Shown here in pieces: positions 24,124 through 35,229 of a stretch of DNA of 64,000 nt; within the stretch, counting starts at the first letter, position 1, and the number at the start of each line of letters is the position of its first letter. Origin of the DNA: Batrachochytrium dendrobatidis JAM81 (lineage: Eukaryota; Chytridiomycota; Chytridiomycetes; Rhizophydiales); assembly GCF_000203795.2 (NCBI RefSeq), contig NW_006281099.1:1925774-1989773 (forward strand). The letters are read 5' to 3'. Position numbers and translations under genes: made by a program. The notes beneath the pieces were generated by a model that saw only the letters and a program-made list of their open reading frames with translations, did no database searches and had not been told where the DNA came from.

Positions 24124-24228
24124 CATCCTGTTTTCATTCCAATTGTCGGCATCTAAAAACTCGTCAAATTCATTTCGTACAATTTTTGATTGCAAATTCA
24201 TTTTCGTACAAAGTTGACCTGTTCGCCA

Positions 24229-26520
24229 ATGGAAAATGTACTTACAACACTAGCGCTTTCTGGAGGTACTGTCGTCGACCGCACTGTACTCTTGGAGGCT
24301 TTGTTTCAGACACTGATCTCATCTGCTCCTCCCCTTGATCCTTTACTTGTTTTTAATTCTAATCACCATACCCATGCATCTTCATCTCATTCTTCAAATG
24401 TACCCTCTGTATTTCTAGCAAGTCTGGTCGGAAAAGCTGCATTGAGCTATGCCCAAGGTATTGCGGTCAAGCGTATATCTAGCTTTCTTCAATCCCGAGT
24501 TGAATCTACAAGTCAAAACCTTGCTCATTCAACCTCGACAAAAAAGAAACTTTATAAACCAGGATTCGACCATTATAGAGATTCTAGCGATAACAACGGT
24601 GATGCTTATTCAGATTGCACTACTCCTGCATCCTTTAAAACACCATCTAGTCCTTATCCAATCCTTGAAGTGGCAACTCAAACAGAAGAACGTTTTAAAC
24701 TTTTGCGCCAACTACAACAACGGCTTGAACACAAGCTTGCCTTGTTGACACCTGCTATAGATCTATGCGAATGGGCAGCTGCCAGAGGTCACTCTGTACT
24801 AGAGTCTATACTAACACTTTCAAACGATCTCAATGCATCACTCGATACCTTGAGTCAGGATTTCGCTGCATTGCCTCTTGACAAACCAGATGTAGTGCTA
24901 TTGGATGCCATTGTGGAAACGTTTCAGGATGTTTTGCAGCAAGTAGACAATCTAGTTCCATTTGTGCAAATGGGCTTGCAGATATCAGGCGTGCAGTTTG
25001 GAAACAGAGTGCCTGTTGGGGTATCACCAGTTTTGCTCATGCGAGCTTCTGCCGCCCTGACACGGATTAATGATGAAGCTCAGTCGCAAGAACTGGCAAA
25101 ATCACAGCAGCCATTAGATTCAATCGCTCTTGGTCAGTCAGGTTTATCTACAAAGGATACAAGTCCGATTGCTGGAAAGGAAAAAGAAAAGGCATCAAAG
25201 CCAGAGTCAGATATACACAAGCATGCTTTATCCACGGACATGCCAAAATCGTTTATACCAGGTCCGACAATCAATATCAAACTATATACTTTGTTTGAAG
25301 GCTCATCACGATCACGAACAGTGGTAGATTGGACATGGAAGGAAGAGTATCCAAAGTGTCGTGCACGACTCTGTCGTCATCCAACAGAATTCAATTACTC
25401 GTTGCATTTAGATCAAGATTTAAACGATGGACGGTTTCACGATCCAGAAGAATCTACGGCCACACCATCGACTCTTGATCAAAACTCAAAGTTTATACAA
25501 GGTGGCAAAAGACATATCTCTCTTGAACATATACAGCGACTGTTTTATACCAATTCTGGAAAACTGCTAAATATTGAAGATGCAAGTATGCCAGTGCTTG
25601 TGCTTAAAGTGGTTGAGCCTCGATATAGCGAAAATAGAAAATCAGATATACCCATCACACCAAATGATGTGGACTCTGCAAATGACTTTGGCCAATCTGG
25701 TGGTACAGAGTTGAAACCAAGAGTTCTGTGGCTGGCTTTGGAGCTGTTTGATACTACTGTAAATACGGATGATGATGCTGCAACAGAGAGTGTGTGCGAT
25801 GCTTCAAGTTGCACTGGTAGCGAGGTTGATGATGAGTCAGATGTGGAATCGTTGTCAGGTCATGTTCAGGATCTGGATATTGGAAGCCAGATCACTCCTA
25901 AAAATAAAACTAAAGAGTCTTGGCACACACCTGTACGTGGATCGACACGCAAACCACTTGCTGCTGCAACTACTGATGGTGGAAAACCCTCACAGTCTCT
26001 AGGAAAATACTTGAACTCTTCTGTTAGCAGATGTGGACACACTTTGGCAACGCCAATCAATAACCAGAGAATAGCAGCGGAGATGGATAATAATGCCTCA
26101 AAACAGCATGTGCTCGGAGAACTTTGCTTCTTAGAATACTTGCTTCGGTTAGCGTCGCTAGAACAATCGCAGGCAACATCGCATTTAAATGTATCTGACG
26201 AGAAACTGTATTTTTTTTTGATGAACGAAGCAACAGGCGGAAACAATACTAGCAATACATACTCGTTTACGCAAAATCCACCATCGCAACAGCAGCAATG
26301 TCAGGGCACATTGACACATGCAGGCGGGGCTGGAATTGCTGCCATGGCAAGTGCGAGTGGTGATGTACCTATTCATGCAACAGTAAGAAAACAACCACGA
26401 TCAGCACCTTATCGTAGAGATTTGGGACTATATGAACGACAAGAGTTGCAATCCTCTCCATTAGCAAGTAAAACTACTGCTCCGACCACAAGATTTGTAG
26501 ATAAGCTTCGTGAGGTGTAA
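24229..26520 (+). CDS. YRB30: RanGTP-binding protein, Yrb30-like
   Basis: Predicted 763 residues from MENVLTTLALSGG, single exon. Yeast Yrb30 shuttles and binds RanGTP. Block order agrees with what I recall of that protein: LLTPAIDLCEWAAARGHSVL (helical N-domain); VDNLVPFVQMGLQISGVQF and VSPVLLMRASAAL; the central INIKLYTLFEG with VDWTWKEEYPKCRARLCRHP, then YSLHLDQDLNDGRFHDPEE; IQRLFYTNSGKLLNIEDASM then PVLVLKVVEPR; and the late LGELCFLEYLLRLASLEQSQ with SDEKLYFFLMNE. It is longer than yeast because of acidic and Ser-rich linkers. It starts about 415 bp from the divergent RNH201 start, so the two may share a promoter region. Family call is fairly good; function in this organism is inferred. 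Confidence 0.75.
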   Translation: MENVLTTLALSGGTVVDRTVLLEALFQTLISSAPPLDPLLVFNSNHHTHASSSHSSNVPSVFLASLVGKAALSYAQGIAVKRISSFLQSRVESTSQNLAHSTSTKKKLYKPGFDHYRDSSDNNGDAYSDCTTPASFKTPSSPYPILEVATQTEERFKLLRQLQQRLEHKLALLTPAIDLCEWAAARGHSVLESILTLSNDLNASLDTLSQDFAALPLDKPDVVLLDAIVETFQDVLQQVDNLVPFVQMGLQISGVQFGNRVPVGVSPVLLMRASAALTRINDEAQSQELAKSQQPLDSIALGQSGLSTKDTSPIAGKEKEKASKPESDIHKHALSTDMPKSFIPGPTINIKLYTLFEGSSRSRTVVDWTWKEEYPKCRARLCRHPTEFNYSLHLDQDLNDGRFHDPEESTATPSTLDQNSKFIQGGKRHISLEHIQRLFYTNSGKLLNIEDASMPVLVLKVVEPRYSENRKSDIPITPNDVDSANDFGQSGGTELKPRVLWLALELFDTTVNTDDDAATESVCDASSCTGSEVDDESDVESLSGHVQDLDIGSQITPKNKTKESWHTPVRGSTRKPLAAATTDGGKPSQSLGKYLNSSVSRCGHTLATPINNQRIAAEMDNNASKQHVLGELCFLEYLLRLASLEQSQATSHLNVSDEKLYFFLMNEATGGNNTSNTYSFTQNPPSQQQQCQGTLTHAGGAGIAAMASASGDVPIHATVRKQPRSAPYRRDLGLYERQELQSSPLASKTTAPTTRFVDKLREV

Positions 26521-26769
26521 AACTGCAGCATTTGTACCACTTATTTTTATATATTCCTAGTCGAATTAGTAAATCAGTTTAAAACTAGATAAACATGTTT
26601 TTTCAGATGGCAGCAAAAATACCACTCGACGCAATATAAAGTGTGATCAGTCGAGCCATATTTTAAAGCTCGACTCGTGCTCCTGTCATTAAGTAAACCT
26701 TTCCAAGCAAACAGCAGCAGCTATTTTGAATGAATCTCAAGCATTTGCATTTTTGGCAACTGTATTTTC
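26521..26769. other. Intergenic region after the Yrb30-like gene
   Basis: AT-rich, with the 3' UTR of the upstream gene. Nothing else recognised. Confidence 0.4.
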
Positions 26770-27136
26770 TACAACTCTGATGTTTTCAATAAAATTCTGT
26801 AAACTCTTTGTTGTATCTTAAATCTAGGATGTATTCGCGCTCTAGTTCAAGAGAACAATCAAGAATACAGCTGTTGTTTGCATGCCGGCCATTCAGTGTC
26901 GTCATGTTCGGTTTAAAGAGTTGAATCTGAACAAGTACCAGGAATGTGAGACTTGCTGGAACAGCAATGTGGTCATTCGCACAATTGTTTATATAAAGAT
27001 GAGCACAAAGATCAGTGAGCCAAAGAGTTCAAAGGATACAGTGTCCAGTAAATTTGGCAAGAATTATCATTTCATGAAACTGGCCATTTATTATACTGAC
27101 TCTTTTGTGTTTCATTTTACGTGAATACGGCTGCAA
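26770..27136. mobile_element. TIR element copy E8, left end missing
   Basis: Contains the family interior GATGTTTTCAATAAA and CTCTAGTTCAAGAGAACA, and ends with TTCATTTTACGTGAATACGG CTGCAAC. The right terminus ends about 4 bp before the ATG of the sterol glucosyltransferase gene. Confidence 0.7.
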
Positions 27137-27140
27137 CACG

Positions 27141-30100
27141 ATGGAGAAGCAAGCCATGCCTGAGAAACGGACATCTGTTCATCTTGTACGGTCTGGCTCA
27201 CTCCAGTCACAGCAGCAACCCATACCCGAAACAGTATTTACTCGCACACAAACGATATCCCATTATCCTTTAAATACGCCCTCAACAGCCATATCTGACT
27301 CGTCTACAAGCCATACTATGGTAGCTTCTGGTTTATCAGGCTCCAGTAGTAATGAGGACCCACTTCGTTCAAAACCACCACTGTCACCAACGTCAGCAAT
27401 ATTTATCCAATCCTCAGTATCTCCGCCCTTGACTCGACCAGTTACTCCATCTTTGACCCGACCAATTACTCCATCCAAAAGCAATTGGCGCTTCTCTTAT
27501 CCTATTAGACACGCCAAGAGTGCCAGCCATCAAAAATTATTCAACGATGCTGCAGACAGTTTAGCCGAATCACATAATGCTCCATTCAATGCGTCTAGTC
27601 CTGAGCGGCTTGCTACTGCACCCCAGAGTTGTGTTACATCTGCTATTTTTACTCAAAAAGGGGGTGTGCCTTCTACAACTTCCGGCGCAATTCCGCAACA
27701 TTTAGTAAAGCAATCACCAGTTGCAGGATTCCTAAGCAAGCTCGGACAATGGCAGTCTCCATTACCTTGGGCCTCTCCGACTTCTGCTTGCTCATCCAAA
27801 ATACCCGATTCGCTGACCGCTATACCTACATCAACTGTACAGCAGCATGCCTTCACATCCTATCCCACTGAAACTCGTTCCATCAATTCGCCCTCGGACG
27901 CGTTCATCAATGGGTTACAAGCCACACATAGCCCAATAGCACCCTGTATAGCTTCAACTAGTCTCGAACCAACGTCTAAAACAGCTACAACTGCATACGA
28001 TGTCGAGTCTTTAGCTAAATCGGAAGTACCTCTTTATACCAACGATGCCGAGTCAGTCATCCCCGCTCAAGGATGTAAACCATCGAGTTTGGATGGCATG
28101 GTAGACCCTACTGTGGTGGATTTGACTCGGAATATATCCGCGAGTGAGGCCGAGGCTTGTTCACCAACCAAAACTATACCAAGATTAAAAATGCTTAAAA
28201 CCAAATGGAAATGTCTTTCGTCGAGCATTATCGCCATTTCGCCAGTGTCGACTATTCAGCCCAATCCTTTATCCACTGAATTTAACAGTGCATCATTACC
28301 ACCACTCGGTTCATCCCCCCAAGTTAGTCTCGACATTAGTAGAATGGATCAAATGCCTACACCAAACACTTTAAATATCGCCACTACAGAGAATGCTCCT
28401 TCTAAACCCTCTATAGCTAAAACATATTGGAGTCGGCTGGCTTCACCATGGAGTACATCAGAAACATCTCCTGATATACCTCAAATAGCACATGCATCAA
28501 CCGAAGTCAATAATCCTGACTCTGACAAAGAGTCTTGCGAGTGTGACGACTCGACAACAAAACAGACCAAAACTAAACCAACATCGGGTCTGTTTTCACG
28601 ACAGAGTGTGCAATCGCTTCGACCGTATTTTTTTCGAGCGGGAACCAATCAATCTACAACCGAGTCTGTTAATAACCCTTTATTGCATTTTGCGGCCGCC
28701 GCACTGGTATGTGTTCTTTAAGCATGCCGACTGTCCATTATTTAATCATAGTCTGTATTCATTTCAATAGGCTCACATTGAAATAATACACCTTCAAACT
28801 CTGTCGATCTCTTTGTATTAACCCGACATTCAATCCCATCTACTGATTTAAATTAGAAACTGGCCCAGAATGATGATGATGAGTCCGAGGTGCAAAATGA
28901 CAATTCCTATCAATGGGCCGGCATCTCACTTGATCCAGATTTATCAGATGAAGTTCGTTTTAGAGATGATCGATCATCTATCCACCGAATGTATTTTAAT
29001 ACAACACAATCAGATATAGCCCACGAGGCAGGGGGCTCGGAATTTCAAAAAGACAATACAATCCCTGAATCAGACTCGGATAGTCTGAGTTCAGTAGAAT
29101 CATTTGATGGCGAGGATCGTGATGAAGACCCAAATCATCAGTCCCATCACGGGAAAAAAATCACTTCTGCAAAAGAGCTGGGCAGTTCTCTATCCACTCC
29201 AGATTTTCATGAATCAAATAGCAACATTCATTCTTCATCCCTCACTGTAGCTGAAAAAATTCAAACTGTATTTGAACTCCCTGAAACAGAGCCCTACCGC
29301 GGCGAATTTGCATGCTGGCTGGTCAGATCTGTTCTACTTAAAGGATACATGTATCTTACATCAAAACACATTTGCTTTTACGCTTCACTCTACAAATCAA
29401 CTCGTGATATCAAATCCGGTTTCCTCAAAAAACGCACCACAGCTAAACTATACAACACCAATTGGTTTGTTCTCAAAGGCAACACGTTTTATGCTTATGG
29501 GAATTCTACCGAGCTGTATTATCCTTTGTCAACAATAAGTATGAAATCCATAGTAAGTGTTTGTGTTTCTAAACTGAGCAAAACTGGGTTTAGAATTCGC
29601 ACGACAAGCAAAAAATATGCTTTTGAGGCGGACACGGAAACATTGTGCAATGAATGGGTGGCGGCTTTACGCGCAGCTGTATTTAGATCGCATAATATGG
29701 GTGACGATGTTCGTGTAGTGTTTCCACTTTCCAGCATATCGGAAATCTCAATAGCAAAGTCTATTGGGCTTGATGACTCGCTGCGCATCAAAATTGTTGA
29801 CTCGGAATTTTTAATTTCTGAAGAGTATTATTTTGCCTACTTCAATGATGCAAATAGAGCGTGCGATACTCTTATTGCATTATGGGAAAGCGTAAGAAAC
29901 GAAGCCAAACATAACGTTGTTCGAAAACGTGTTAGTTTGTATGATACGACAGCATTAACTGGTCTGCCATCACAGCCATTGGATTCACATGCTAAATTGG
30001 GCAAACAAACAAATGGCTTTTTGGGAACTACTAATGACGATATGCCAGCAACTTCGAGTTCATCGCTACTGCAGAGCGGAACGAGTTTGCCTGCTTTGTT

Positions 30101-32423
30101 TAGAAAATCTAGCGTGGCTTCGCAGTTGGCAACCAAAGCTGAGAATGGTATAGCTATTGGATCAGTTTCTAATTCACCACTATCACGACCAAGCTTGCAT
30201 CATCGAGCACAAACAGATATGAATCTGTTTGACGAGGACATATCGACTTCGTATAACCAAGCTGATTCTGGATCGAATGGTGGACTAAATTTGCCATCAA
30301 GACATCACAAATCAAGCCACACTAATTTGGAAAAACAACAATCAAGCCTCACAAATATCAATGGATTACTCTCATCTGGCGCTGTTGAAAGTCTTGACAA
30401 AGAGACTCCACCCTTTTTGTCCACACTCACTCCGGCTAAACCTGACAGCAGTATACGTCGTAACTGGTGGGGTCATCGCAAAACTATTTCAGACGGTGCT
30501 GATGCTTTTGGCCCTGCTTTTTCAACTTCGTTTAATGTGTTGTCTAAACTAGATCCAGGAGCCACTACAGCCTCACAACAGCAAAAAATCCTTACGTTTC
30601 ATAAAGATTTTTCCGTTCCGGAAACTGAAATCCTTCACGCAACATACTCATGCTACCTTGATCGAGTCATTCTTCGTCTGGGAAAGATTTATATCTCGGA
30701 TCATTTTCTATGCTTCAAGTCAAAGGTTGTTGGTGTTCGAGCCAAAGTCATGGTTCCTCTATCTGAGATCATCAATATTGATATATCTAGAAAGTATACA
30801 TCATTGTACTATGCTCTAGTAATTACCACGCACACCCAAGAAGAAATTAAATTTGATTTCCAGTCGTTTGAATCACGCAAGAAAATCTACAATGTCCTAC
30901 ATAAGCTGCTGTATACCTCTTCCAACAAAGTGGAGCCAAATAATGATGAGCTGAGCGCACATGAGCAAAAGGCTGCGTTATTAAAAGACATTTCATTGTC
31001 AGAAACCCACGTAAAATCGGTATTTAGTCAATACGAGATTGCCTATATTCCACCCATTCTTGATCCTGAGCGACCCATAAAACTATCAGAAAAAATGCAT
31101 ATTACTTGCTTGACAATTGGTACTCGAGGAGATGTTCAGCCTTACATTGCTCTCTGCAAAGCCTTTATGGCTGATGGCCATACATGTAGACTTGCGACGC
31201 ATTTAGAGTATCAGGATTGGATCGAGGGATTCGGTATTGAATTCCGACCTGTAATGGGAAATCCAGCTGAGCTCATGCAGCTCTGTGTTGACAACGGCTT
31301 ATTTACAGTTTCCTTTATTCGCGAAGCAATGGGAAAGTTTCGTGGATGGGTTGATGAACTTTTGCTTTCCTGTTGGGATGCAGTTCAAGGAACAGATCTT
31401 TTAATCGAAAGTCCTACTGCAATGGGCGGGATCCACTGTGCAGAAAAGATGCAAATTCCTTACTTTTCTGCGTTTCCAATGCCCTGGACACGCACAAAAA
31501 TATATCCACATCCTTTTGCAGTACCAGAGTACCATCTTGGCTATGGGTACAATTTGATGACACATGCATTGATTGAGCATATATTCCAAAAAGGGGTTGC
31601 GCCGCAAGTGAACAGATGGAGACGACAGTCGCTGGATATGCCTACAATGAATCTAGGACTTTTATCGGAACATAAAATGCCATTCTTGTATAGCTTTAGT
31701 CCATCGGTTGTTCCTCCTCCACCAGACTGGCAAGACTGGATTCATACGTGCGGATATTGGTTTTTAGACAATCCAGAACATGGTTGGGAAGCACCTGCAT
31801 CCTTGACAAAGTTTATGGAAAATGGAGCCAAACCCATATACATTGGGTTTGGATCCATTGTCGTGCCAGATCCAGACGCATTAACAAGAACCATTATCGA
31901 AGCTGTGAAAAAAGCTGGGGTGCGAGCCATTTTATCCAAAGGTTGGTCAGTACGCCTAGCAAAAGACTCGGCCACGGCTGGTCAGACAGAAACACCGATT
32001 GAGTATCCTGATTGTATATATCCATTGGATAAGGTACCTCATGATTGGCTGTTTCCATTGATGGCTGGTGTGGTGCATCATGGTGGTGCGGGCACTACAG
32101 CAGCAGGAATTCGTGCAGGTGCACCAACACTCATCTATCCCTTTTTCGGCGACCAATACTTTTGGGCAGATCGAGTTCAGGATTTGGGAGTAGGACTATC
32201 CATACGCAAACTCACAGTAGATAAACTTGCATCCGCTCTGGTGACGCTTACTACAGATCACAAGATGCGTGAAAGGTCAGCATTGTTGGGTGAGCGTGTT
32301 CGCTGTGAAAGCGGTGCAGCGAATGCCGTGCAGTATGTATACAGAGATTTAGAGTTTGCCAAGCAGAGGATACATGAGCTTGCTGACCGCAACAAACGAC
32401 ACTTTGCTGGGTTTTATCATTGA
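27141..32423 (+). CDS. ATG26: Sterol 3-beta-glucosyltransferase
   Basis: Transfers glucose from UDP-glucose to membrane sterols; in some yeasts it is needed for pexophagy. Exons 27141-28706 and 28857-32423 (intron GTATGT..TTAG, 150 nt, phase 0) give about 1,710 residues, longer than yeast Atg26 (1,198). Residues 1-520 are Ser/Thr/Pro-rich with no domain seen. Then come a GRAM domain (FELPETEPYRGEFACWLV, YMYLTSKHICFYASL), a PH domain (GFLKKRTTAKLYNTNWFVLK) and a second GRAM (FSVPETEILHATYSCYL). The GT-B glycosyltransferase follows, starting ITCLTIGTRGDVQPYIALCK and ending with the nucleotide-sugar site GVVHHGGAGTTAAGIRAG and YPFFGDQYFWADRV. The domain order is that of the family. The start codon follows a TIR element end by about 4 bp, so an alternative upstream exon cannot be excluded. 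Confidence 0.95.
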
Positions 32424-32667
32424 TTATTGTATGTGTATTCAGGATGAATTTTGGTTAGATAGTCTGGTGGATAATAATCTTATCCAAAACTGTGTTTTGG
32501 AATCAAATAAATGAAATAAACCACTTTTACACTAGCGATCGAGTAGAATCGATTGACCAAAATAGACATCGATACGCAAGCGACACTATTGAATACTCGA
32601 GCATTTGAATGAAAAATTGCGATTTCTAAATTCACCAAAACTCTGCATCAACACTACAACACTATTA

Positions 32668-34068
32668 ATGGCAGTTCCTGAATCAGCTCAGAATGATATG
32701 ACTGGAACCTCCAGTTCCTCAACCACTGCTACCATCATCAAACTTCCAGACTTGCCAAAGACTATTGGCTCATACACCAATGAATCCATTCGCTCTGGTA
32801 TTTCTCCTTTTATGCATGCAGCTTTGCTAGAAACCCATCGCAAGTATACTGAGAAAAGGCTGGCTGCATACAATCCAGAGAATTCTGTGCTGCAGCTTGA
32901 CCACGACCATAAAATGGAGCTAATGAAGCAGCAGAAACAACCTCATTTGGTCTGTAGTCAACTGCAGGACTTTCAAATGCAGCAATTGAATAGATATGTA
33001 GCCACGGCTGCTAGGCTCCCTACTTTGGCCTGTTTCAAGGACAATGGATGGATGCCAGACTCTGGAAAGGTCAGTATAGTTTTGGATTGCTGTTTATGCG
33101 CCATTTCATCACTGTATAGACCAATCGTCTATAGCATGGATGGTTGGCACGAGAGGAATCTTGTGAAGATTGCACAGGAATTATTGCCATGAATAACCCA
33201 CCGTTCTAATCAACCAACACTGTATTCTAAATGTCCATCAATCGTAAATACTATATTCTAACCACTAGAAACCACCACAAGAGCTTGAGGTGATCTTGTC
33301 AAAGGACCAGTTAAACTTTGATTCCATCAAGAGAGCGCTTAGTGAACAATCCACTGCAGATAAATCTATCCTCGACTCTGATTCTGTGCAAAGAGTTGTT
33401 CTTGATATTAGCCAAAGTCCGGCATATGATACAAATTCTCCAGGAAAGATTGGTGATATCGATCAGGACAAGTATGGCAAATATATCCAGTTTGTAAAGC
33501 CTCAGTTGGAGGCAGAGCGAACCCGACAAGACCAACTGCGTTTATTGAAACTGGATATAGAGCGAGGTTCGTTGTATCTACAGTTACCGCCTAGAATGCA
33601 AAATTTATTGAAAAATGGGAATACCGATCGTATACAACAGCAACATCGAGAGTCTCTCGAGCAACACCGTCAAAGGCAACAAGACATCAAACCTGAACCA
33701 GAGAAATCACACATTATGGCAAAGAAAGTAGATCCAGAATCAAGTAAGCTTTCTCATGTCAGATACACATGCATTTGATTTTTTATCAAGATACTGACGT
33801 TTTTTGGAACATTAAATAATTAGCGTTAGCATATTTTCAACGGATCCTTAGACCTCAGCAGCAATTCTTTGTTCAATACTTTCAAATGTGGGCAAATGGT
33901 CACAGTATGAATTTGGCCAAGCAGTTTAGCACACAAGTTATATCTGGATATCCTCTACATGTAGCCAATCAATTTGTGCAAAAATGGCAAGAATGGGCAG
34001 AAAAGATATTCAAGGCAGAATCAGCATCGTCTTCGTCGGCAAACTCTACAAAAACCAATTCTCAATAA
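32668..34068 (+). CDS. Hypothetical protein, three exons, Gln-rich
   Basis: I do not recognise this gene. Exons 32668-33069, 33269-33743 and 33824-34068 join in phase and give about 373 residues. It starts MAVPESAQNDMTGTSSSS. Visible features are a SYTNESIRSGISPFMHAALL segment, a Gln/His-rich region (MKQQKQPHLVCSQLQDFQMQ), a charged region likely helical (KPQLEAERTRQDQLRLLKL; REQ/Q-rich HRESLEQHRQRQQ), and a C-terminal block rich in aromatic residues (YFQRILRPQQQFFVQYFQMW, then VANQFVQKWQEWAEKIFKAE). There is no signal peptide or TM segment. The conserved-looking C-terminal block suggests a real domain, possibly nuclear, but no function is proposed. Confidence 0.65.
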
Positions 34069-35229
34069 ACATACTGTATACATAATGAATGATTGATTCA
34101 TGGTTTTTTTGTAAGAACACTATTATGCATACCATGACAGCATCGATCTGTTAAATTCCAGCTGAATGTTTGTGATGTGTAAACAACATTGTACAATTCA
34201 TGGCATGTCGAGTTGGCTTTTTGCGGGATCAGGCATGGATCGGTTTTAAAAACATTAGCGCGCGAGTTCCAAATCACATTGGTGTATTGAAGCATGACGT
34301 AGCTGGAATTGCAAGCCACCATTAACTTTGGTTGGATGTGAATGGTTCAACAATGTCAATACCATTAGAGTGTCCACTGGAACAATAGCTTTTGTATCAG
34401 ATGGAAAAGCAAGAATCACTCTTGTTTGATCTTAAATGTATCATGACTGAGAGTATCTGTAATGACAAGACTTGACTTGCAAGGCTTTGATCAATGCTTT
34501 TTATTAGCCAAGGTTTATCGATAGTCCACGAAAGCAGATTCAAGTATTTAGTGAACATACAGCAACTTTTCATGTTGTAATATGAGATTGAGTTGCCATT
34601 TTACACCATCTTGTACATATTATAGAGTACTTTTGGTTGGCAATCCTGTTTATTGCATTGAATTTGGTGGTTTCATGATTTGTTTGTAGTGGGAAAATTC
34701 GGCATAGCTTTAACCTGTAACTCATTTAGAGCATTTATTTTTACAAGCTTTGAGATGAAATGTGTAGCATGCCTCAGAAACCCCATTATAGGCGTGCCAC
34801 ATTTCAATTTCAACCAAGTCGCCACAGTTTAACCAACAATAAATGGTTTTGCTACAAAATTCAAATTTCATTTTAGCGTGTCTTGAATATTATATTCGGT
34901 ATGACTTCATATTGGCACGGCAATTGAATCCATTGGTGGCGTTGTTATAGTTTCAAATGATGGACAAATGCAAAAGCCAGATCCAAAGCATCATCAAATG
35001 AATAAGAAACAAGCAAACCCATCACGTTTGCTTTAATGCGTCCTACGACTGTCAACCCTATTTAACCGTCCCAATATCACCTGAAATTTATTCATTCCAA
35101 GTATTCGATTTCATCTACTTCTTTCCCTGTACCCATAGTCAACAGCAGTATTCTGTTTCTGTAGCTTTTATTGTGTCTATATCATTCTAGTCATTTATAT
35201 ACTGTTTATAATATCGATTTATATCAACT
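34069..35229. other. Intergenic region before the secreted-protein cluster
   Basis: About 1.16 kb without a supportable gene. A TATTTAA box at about 35060-35066 lies 170 bp upstream of the first secreted gene and is a plausible core promoter. No TIR element end was found here. Confidence 0.45.

Noticed and set aside
32961..33192. Extension of exon 1 of the 32668 gene to the stop at 33192
   Set aside because: The GTCAGT donor at 33070 and the acceptor before 33269 restore a long frame in phase. The read-through tail looks like intron.
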